Source: Xanthomonas hortorum
Lineage (GTDB): Bacteria > Pseudomonadota > Gammaproteobacteria > Xanthomonadales > Xanthomonadaceae
Assembly (NCBI RefSeq): GCF_024339125.1
Contig: NZ_CP101417.1
Location: 1,426,001-1,490,000 of the forward strand
DNA length: 64,000 nt
Reading direction: 5' to 3'
In this document: positions 58,319 to 64,000 of the stretch, piece after piece
Numbering within the stretch: the stretch's first letter is position 1
Layout of the letters: each line of letters starts with the position of its first letter
Position numbers and translations under genes: made by a program
The notes under the pieces: model-generated
Told to the model about the DNA's origin: nothing
The model's input: only the letters and a program-made list of their open reading frames with translations
The model's database searches: none

Positions 58319-61300
58319 ATGGATCCCATTCGTTCGCGCACGCCAATTCCTGCCCGCGAACTTCTGCCCGGACCCCAACCGGATAGGGTTCAGCCGACTG
58401 CAGATCGGGGGGTGTCTCCGCCTGCTGGCGGCCCCCTGGATGGCTTGCCGGCTCGGCGGACGATGTCTCAGACCCGGCTGCCGCCCCCCCCTGCACCCAT
58501 GCCTGCATTCTCAGCGGGCAGCTTCAGCGATCTGCTACGTCAGTTCGATCCGTCGCTTCTTGATTCGGTGTCTGCCTTCGGCGCTCCTCATACAGAGGCT
58601 GCCCCAGGAGAGTTGGATGAGGTGCAATCGGTTCTGCGTGCAGCCGATGACCCGCAACCCACCGTGCACGTCGCTGTCACTGCCGCGCGGCCGCCGCGCG
58701 CCAAGCCGGCGCCGCGACGGCGTGCTGCGCAACCCTCCGACGCTTCGCCGGCCGCGCAGGTGGATCTACGCACGCTCGGCTACAGTCAGCAGCAGCAAGA
58801 AAAGATCAAATCGGAGGCTCGTTCGACAGTAGAGCAGCACCACAAGGCACTGGTCGGCCATGGGTTTACACACGCGCACATCGTTGAGCTCAGCAAACAC
58901 CCGGCAGCCTTAGGGACCGTCGCTGTCAAGTATCAGGCCATGATCGCGGCGTTGCCAGAGGCGACACACAAAGACGTCGTTGGCGTCGGCAAACAGTGGT
59001 CCGGCGCACGCGCTCTGGAGGCATTGCTCACGGTGGCGGGAGAGTTGAGAAGTCCACCATTACAGTTGGACACAGGCCAACTTTTCAAGATTGCAAAACG
59101 TGGCGGCGTGACCGCGGTGGAGGCAGTGCATGCATGGCGCAATGCACTGACTGGTGCCCCCCTGAACCTGACCCCGAAGCAGGTGGTGGCCATCGCCAGC
59201 AATGGCGGCAAGCAGGCGCTGGAGACGGTGCAGCGGCTGTTGCCGGTGCTGTGCCAGGCCCCCCATGACCTGACCCCGAAGCAGGTGGTGGCCATCGCCA
59301 GCAATGGCGGCGGCAAGCAGGCGCTGGAGACGGTGCAGCGGCTGTTGCCGGTGCTGCGCCAGGCCCCCCATGACCTGCCCCCGAAGCAGGTGGTGGCCAT
59401 CGCCAGCCACGATGGCGGCAAGCAGGCGCTGGAGACGGTGCAGCGGCTGTTGCCGGTGCTGCGCCAGGCCCCCCATGGCCTGACCCGGGCGCAGGTGGTG
59501 GCCATCGCCAGCAATGGCGGCGGCAAGCAGGCGCTGGAGACGGTGCAGCGGCTGTTGCCGGTGCTGTGCCAGGCCCATGGCCTGCCCCGGGAGCAGGTGG
59601 TGGCCATCGCCAGCCACGATGGCGGCAAGCAGGCGCTGGAGACGGTGCAGGCGCTGTTGCCGGTGCTGTGCCAGGCCCCCCATGACCTGACCCCGGAGCA
59701 GGTGGTGGCCATCGCCAGCAATGGCGGCGGCAAGCAGGCGCTGGAGACGGTGCAGCGGCTGTTGCCGGTGCTGCGCCAGGCCCCCCATGACCTGACCCCG
59801 GCGCAGGTGGTGGCCATCGCCAGCAATGGCGGCAAGCAGGCGCTGGAGACGGTGCAGGCGCTGTTGCCGGTGCTGTGCCAGGCCCCCCATGACCTGACCC
59901 CGGAGCAGGTGGTGGCCATCGCCAGCCACGATGGCGGCAAGCAGGCGCTGGAGACGGTGCAGCGGCTGTTGCCGGTGCTGCGCCAGGCCCCCCATGGCCT
60001 GACCCGGGAGCAGGTGGTGGCCATCGCCAGCAATATTGGCGGCAAGCAGGCGCTGGAGACGGTGCAGCGGCTGTTGCCGGTGCTGCGCCAGGCCCCCCAT
60101 GACCTGACCCCGGAGCAGGTGGTGGCCATCGCCAGCCACGATGGCGGCAAGCAGGCGCTGGAGACGGTGCAGCGGCTGTTGCCGGTGCTGCGCCAGGCCC
60201 CCCATGACCTGACCCGGGAGCAGGTGGTGGCCATCGCCAGCAATGGCGGCGGCAAGCAGGCGCTGGAGACGGTGCAGCGGCTGTTGCCGGTGCTGCGCCA
60301 GGCCCCCCATGACCTGACCCCGGAGCAGGTGGTGGCCATCGCCAGCAATATTGGCGGCAAGCAGGCGCTGGAGACGGTGCAGCGGCTGTTGCCGGTGCTG
60401 CGCCAGGCCCATGGCCTGCCCCGGGAGCAGGTGGTGGCCATCGCCAGCCACGATGGCGGCAAGCAGGCGCTGGAGACGGTGCAGCGGCTGTTGCCGGTGC
60501 TGCGCCAGGCCCCCATGACCTGACCCGGGAGCAGGTGGTGGCCATCGCCAGCAATGGCGGCGGCAAGCAGGCGCTGGAGACGGTGCAGCGGCTGTTGCCG
60601 GTGCTGCGCCAGGCCCCCCATGACCTGACCCCGGAGCAGGTGGTGGCCATCGCCAGCAATGGCGGCGGCAAGCAGGCGCTGGAGACGGTGCAGGCGCTGT
60701 TGCCGGTGCTGTGCCAGGCCCCCCATGACCTGACCCGGGAGCAGGTGGTGGCCATCGCCAGCAATATTGGCGGCAAGCAGGCGCTGGAGACGGTGCAGGC
60801 GCTGTTGCCGGTGCTGCGCCAGGCCCCCCATGACCTGACCCCGGAGCAGGTGGTGGCCATCGCCAGCCACGATGGCGGCAAGCAGGCGCTGGAGACGGTG
60901 CAGGCGCTGTTGCCGGTGCTGTGCCAGGCCCCCCATGACCTGACCCGGGAGCAGGTGGTGGCCATCGCCAGCAATGGTGGCGGCAAGCAGGCGCTGGAGA
61001 CGGTGCAGGCGCTGTTGCCGGTGCTGCGCCAGGCCCCCCATGGCCTGACCCGGGAGCAGGTGGTGGCCATCGCCAGCCACGATGGCGGCAAGCAGGCGCT
61101 GGAGACGGTGCAGCGGCTGTTGCCGGTGCTGTGCCAGGCCCCCCATGGCCTGACCCGGGAGCAGGTGGTGGCCATCGCCAGCAATGGCGGCGGCAAGCAG
61201 GCGCTGAAGAGCATTTTTGCACAGTTATCTCGCCCTGATCCGGCGTTGGCCGCGTTGACCAACGACCGCCTCGTCGCCTTGGCCTGCATCGGCGGACGCT

Positions 61301-62043
61301 CTGCGCTGAATGCAGTGAAAGACGGATTGCCGAATGCGCTGACATTGATCAGAAGAGCCAAAAGCCGTATTCCCGAACGCACATCGCATCTCGTTGCCGA
61401 CCAAACGCAAGTTGTTCGCGTGCTGGGTTTTTTCCAGTGCCACTCCCATCCAGCGCAAGCATTTGATGAAGCCATGACGCAGTTCGGGATGAGCAGGCAC
61501 GGGTTGTTACAGCTATTTCGCAGGGTGGGCGTCACCGAACTCGAAGCCCGCAGTGGAACGCTCCCTCCAGCCTCGCAGCGTTGGGGTCGTATTCTCCAAG
61601 CATTAGGGATGAAAAGGGCGAAACCGTCCTCTGCTTCGGCTCAAACGCCGGACCAGGAGTCTTTGCATGCATTCGCCGATTCGCTGGAGCGTGAGCTGGA
61701 TGCGCCCAGCCCAATGGACCAGGCAGGCCAGGCGCTGGCAAGCAGCCGCCGCAAACGGTCCCGATCGGATCGTTCTGTCACCGGCTCCTCCGCACAGCAA
61801 GCTGTCGAGGTGCTCGTTCCCGAACAGCGCGATGCGTTGTCCCTCCTCAGCTGGGGTGTAAAACGCCCGCGTACCAGGATCGGCGGCCTGCCGGATCCTG
61901 GCACGCCCATGGATGCCGACCTGGTAGCGTCCAGCACCGTGGTTTGGGAACAAGATGCGGACCCCTTCGCAGGGACAGCGGATGATTTCCCGGCATTCAA
62001 CGAAGAGGAGCTCGCATGGTTGATGGAGCTATTGCCTCATTGA
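58319..62043 (+). pseudogene. TAL effector (AvrBs3/PthA family), 19.5 repeats, frameshifted in repeat 13
   Basis: The ATG at 58319 follows AAGAGG. The N-terminus (MDPIRSRTPIPARELLPGPQ) holds the type III secretion signal and cryptic repeats; 19 full repeats and one half repeat follow. The RVDs are N*, NG, HD, NG, HD, NG, N*, HD, NI, HD, NG, NI, HD, NG, NG, NI, HD, NG, HD, NG. The C-terminus has nuclear localisation motifs (KRAKP, RKRSRSD, KRPRTRIGG) and the acidic activation end (FNEEELAWLMELL). At 60510-60514 a CCCCC replaces the CCCCCC of its sister repeats. The frame therefore ends at 60523, after 734 residues and without nuclear or activation motifs; the rest is open from 60514 to 62043. 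It is either a real pseudogene or a homopolymer sequencing error. Confidence 0.93.
59168..61209 (+). repeat. TAL central repeat array (105-bp and 102-bp units)
   Basis: Nineteen full units start at 59168, 59270, 59375, 59480, 59582, 59687, 59792, 59894, 59999, 60104, 60209, 60314, 60416, 60520, 60625, 60730, 60835, 60940 and 61045, with a half unit at 61150. Most have 35 codons ending QAPHD or QAPHG instead of the usual 34 ending QAHG. Repeats 1 and 7 lack residue 13 (N*), and repeats 4 and 12 have the short QAHG end. Confidence 0.95.
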
Positions 62044-62055
62044 GGCTCAGTCGGG

Positions 62056-62340
62056 GACTACCTGAACGGACCCGAATACATCAGCGGAGCACTGCTGGGG
62101 TGGGCGCAACGCAACGGCATCCGCATCGAACACATCCAGCCGGGCAAGCCACAACAGAACGCCTACGTTGAACGTTACAACCGCACGGTCCGCTACGCCT
62201 TTCTGGCCCGCACCCTGTTCGACACCATCGAGCAGGTGCAGGACAAAGCCACGCGCTGGCTATGGACTTACAACCATGAGCGCCCGAACATGGCGCTAGG
62301 CGGCATCACGCCAGCGATGAAACTGGCGATGGCTGCATAA
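62056..62340 (+). pseudogene. IS3-family transposase OrfB, 3' remnant
   Basis: The frame without a start reads NGPEYISGALLGWAQRNGIR, IEHIQPGKPQQNAYVERYNR (catalytic Glu in YVERYN) and YNHERPNMALGGITPAMKLA, ending at TAA 62340. This is the C-terminal third of an IS3/IS407-group DDE transposase; the first Asp is missing and the second lies at the break (about 62064). A likely IS end, CTCCACTTCTGGAGTCCGC, follows. It begins about 20 bases after the TAL stop. Confidence 0.85.
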
Positions 62341-62380
62341 CTCCACTTCTGGAGTCCGCTACAAATGGGGGGATTACCCC

Positions 62381-62554
62381 GCCGCACACGGGCGGAAGGG
62401 CGGGCGAAAGCCGGTTGTCACCGCCGACAAGTTGCAGCGAGCGCGGGAGCACATCGCCAACGGGCTTAATGCCCGAGAGGCCGCTACACGGCTCAAGGTG
62501 AGCAAGACGGCTCTATACGCCGCGCTGCAATCCACCAGTGCAGCCGACTCCTGA
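62381..62554 (+). pseudogene. Serine resolvase, C-terminal fragment with HTH
   Basis: The frame reads GRKGGRKPVVTADKLQRARE, HIANGLNAREAATRLKVSKT, ALYAALQS and stops at TGA 62554. This is the linker and helix-turn-helix DNA-binding end of a Tn3-type resolvase. No catalytic part is attached; the nearest N-terminal part is at 63017, downstream. Confidence 0.8.
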
Positions 62555-62579
62555 CATTCCGTGCAGTCGTCTTCTGAGA

Positions 62580-63020
62580 ATGACACCGGGCGCGGTGGGC
62601 TACGACGAGAACGGCCAGCTCGTGCGCGTGCGCCTGGACGGCACGCACGACGTAATCCCCGAGCAAGGCGGCAGTTCGCCAATCCGTGCCGATGAGATTG
62701 CCGGCATGGACTGGTGGAATACCGCGCCAGAAGCCGAGCGCCGGGAGTGGATGCGACGCGCTGACGAGACGGGCCGCGCGGCCGACGCATGGGCCGAGTA
62801 CAAGCGCTGCACGCTCCAGCGCCCACTACACCCCGCCGAGCTACGCGAGCGCCGCGACGCCATCACCTACGCGCAGGCGAGCATCGAGCTGGAAGGCTTC
62901 AAGCTACCGCCGGAATACGCGGCTGCGGCCGAACGCTTCGCAGCCGGGGAAATCACGTTCGGCGAGCTGGGGGAAGTTGCGGGTGAACTGGCAACGCAGA
63001 TCAAGGCGCGGCAGTCGTGA
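62580..63020 (+). CDS. VbhA-antitoxin-like small protein
   Basis: From the ATG at 62580 the protein has 146 residues (MTPGAVGYDENGQLVRVRLD). The C-terminal about 55 residues (RRDAITYAQASIELEGFKLP, AAAERFAAGEITFGELGEVA) fit the VbhA antitoxin pattern that blocks Fic toxins, with S/T..E(G) in the inhibitory helix. No Fic gene lies next to it; instead a resolvase starts 3 bases before its stop. An in-frame start at 62538 is less likely. Confidence 0.65.
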   Translation: MTPGAVGYDENGQLVRVRLDGTHDVIPEQGGSSPIRADEIAGMDWWNTAPEAERREWMRRADETGRAADAWAEYKRCTLQRPLHPAELRERRDAITYAQASIELEGFKLPPEYAAAAERFAAGEITFGELGEVAGELATQIKARQS

Positions 63021-63387
63021 CCAAGGCCAGCCCCGATGCCGTGGACCTGGCGACCAGCCGCATGCTGCTGGGCTATGCCCGCGTCAGCACCGACGACCAA
63101 GACCTGACCAATCAGCGGGCCGAGCTGCACGCAGCCGGCTGCACCAAGATTTTCGCGGAGAAGATCACCGGCACGCAGCGCGATCGCCCCGAGTTGGCGC
63201 GCATGCTCGACCACATACGATCAAGTGACGTGGTGATGGTGACGCGGCTCGATCGCCTGGCGCGCAGCACGCGCGACCTGCTGGATATTGCCGAGCGCAT
63301 CCGAGAGGCCGGCGCGGGCCTGCGCTCGCTGGCCGAGCCGTGGGCCGATACGACGACGGCGGCTGGCCGCATGGTGTTGACGGTGTT
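63017..63387 (+). pseudogene. Serine resolvase, N-terminal catalytic part, cut by TAL cassette 2
   Basis: A GTG at 63017 overlaps the upstream stop; the ATG at 63062 is another possible start. The frame has MLLGYARVSTDDQDLTNQRA with the catalytic Ser, KITGTQRDRPELARMLDHIR, VVMVTRLDRLARSTRDLLDI and GRMVLTVL. At 63388 it meets the TAL cassette end and finishes with the transposon-encoded tail RVGRDSCKKQPKVS at 63433. The E-helix and HTH are missing. Confidence 0.88.
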
Positions 63388-63479
63388 GAGGGTCGGCAGG
63401 GATTCGTGTAAAAAACAGCCAAAAGTGAGCTAACTCGCGGTCATCAAAGAAGTTTTTCACAACCGCCTGCCGGCCCTCC
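63388..63479 (+). mobile_element. Left terminal inverted repeat of TAL effector cassette 2
   Basis: The sequence from GAGGGTCGGCAGG is the same as at 58064, exactly 5,324 bases further on. It interrupts the resolvase gene. Confidence 0.75.
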
Positions 63480-63642
63480 ATACGGGTCCGGGATCGCCGC
63501 CACGTCTGCGCCTCAACCCCGGTCGTCGAAGGTTGCCAGGATCACCCGAAGTTGTGTGCTGCCATGCGGATTCGGAAGAAGTGTAGGGACCAGAGACCTT
63601 TAGTCTTGAGGCGACCATGTTTTCTGTAAAGAGGTATGCCTG

Positions 63643-64000
63643 ATGGATCCCATTCGTTCGCGCACGCCAATTCCTGCCCGCGAACTTCTGCCCGGACCCC
63701 AACCGGATAGGGTTCAGCCGACTGCAGATCGGGGGGTGTCTCCGCCTGCTGGCGGCCCCCTGGATGGCTTGCCGGCTCGGCGGACGATGTCTCAGACCCG
63801 GCTGCCGTCCCCCCCTGCGCCCATGCCTGCATTCTCAGCGGGCAGCTTCAGCGATCTGCTACGTCAGTTCGATCCGTCGCTTCTTGATTCGGTGTCTGCC
63901 TTCGGCGCTCCTCATACAGAGGCTGCCCCAGGAGAGTTGGATGAGGTGCAATCGGTTCTGCGTGCAGCCGATGACCCGCAACCCACCGTGCACGTCGCTG
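63643..64000 (+). CDS. Second TAL effector gene (partial, runs past the window end)
   Basis: The ATG at 63643 starts the same MDPIRSRTPIPARELLPGPQ N-terminus as the first TAL gene, and 119 codons are visible before the edge. A few bases differ (for example ccgTcccccc for ccgCcccccc near 63805), changing Pro to Ser in the RLPSPPAP stretch. The upstream 255 bases match those of TAL gene 1 with about one change. Its repeats and end lie outside the window, so its RVDs and integrity are unknown. Confidence 0.93.
   Translation, partial: MDPIRSRTPIPARELLPGPQPDRVQPTADRGVSPPAGGPLDGLPARRTMSQTRLPSPPAPMPAFSAGSFSDLLRQFDPSLLDSVSAFGAPHTEAAPGELDEVQSVLRAADDPQPTVHVA

Noticed and set aside
59168..61209. Possible CRISPR array
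   Set aside because: The 102-105 bp units have no unique spacers and translate as TAL repeats.
58933..61535. Very long open frames on the minus strand through the TAL repeats (730-816 residues)
   Set aside because: They are antisense shadows. The repeat length is a multiple of three and lacks stops in these frames, so any frame stays open.
1..64000. tRNA or rRNA genes
   Set aside because: No cloverleaf with a GGTTCGA-type T-loop and no rRNA core sequence was noticed; a tRNA-finding program was not available.

Overview
The window is GC-rich chromosomal DNA of a plant-associated Xanthomonas. The evidence is a transcription activator-like (TAL) effector gene with the MDPIRSR start, Tn3-type cassette ends around it, the short REP-like repeats typical of the genus, and housekeeping proteins of xanthomonad type. 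The species cannot be settled by eye.

Layout. 1-2607: a partial TerC-family gene behind a yybP-ykoY (Mn2+) riboswitch, an RlmI-type rRNA methyltransferase, a 142-bp hairpin element and a small membrane protein. 3211-12018: a FecI sigma factor, FecR anti-sigma factor and STN-domain TonB-dependent receptor, followed by a penicillin-acylase-family hydrolase, a small secreted protein and an M19 dipeptidase. This looks like one uptake-and-hydrolysis unit for an unknown acylated substrate. 12290-16358: an MFS organic-acid transporter, glycerate kinase and CdaR-type regulator. 16498-30261: a GAF-PAS-PAS-GGDEF cyclase, a DUF2628 protein, a GH92 mannosidase, an APC permease, a GST, RmuC, a lipoprotein, a glutathione peroxidase, an LprI-like protein and a GMC oxidoreductase, then an AraC regulator (30517-31470). 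31773-35884: a complete mlaFEDCB-mlaA lipid-transport operon on the minus strand, ending in a strong terminator. 36120-38717: a small protein, a GNAT enzyme and three tandem tail-collar (MdpB-like) paralogues, divergent from a 1,961-residue repeat-rich autotransporter. 45016-54661: overlapping recC-recB-recD, with recB and recD carrying REP-type repeats inside their reading frames.

54800-64000 is a mobile, rearranged region: a RhuM-like gene, a lipoprotein, an antitoxin with a truncated ParE, a possible Tn3 end, resolvase pieces and a truncated partition-type gene. A TAL effector cassette follows, carrying a one-base deletion in a C tract in repeat 13 of 19.5. Next come an IS3 remnant, a resolvase 3' piece, a VbhA-antitoxin-like gene and a resolvase 5' piece. 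A second TAL cassette then begins exactly 5,324 bp after the first and runs off the window. The first 613 bp of both cassettes are nearly identical.

The strongest leads are the tandem TAL cassettes with the frameshift, the surface-signalling/acylase/dipeptidase cluster, and the REP sequences translated inside recB and recD. No tRNA, rRNA or CRISPR array was seen.
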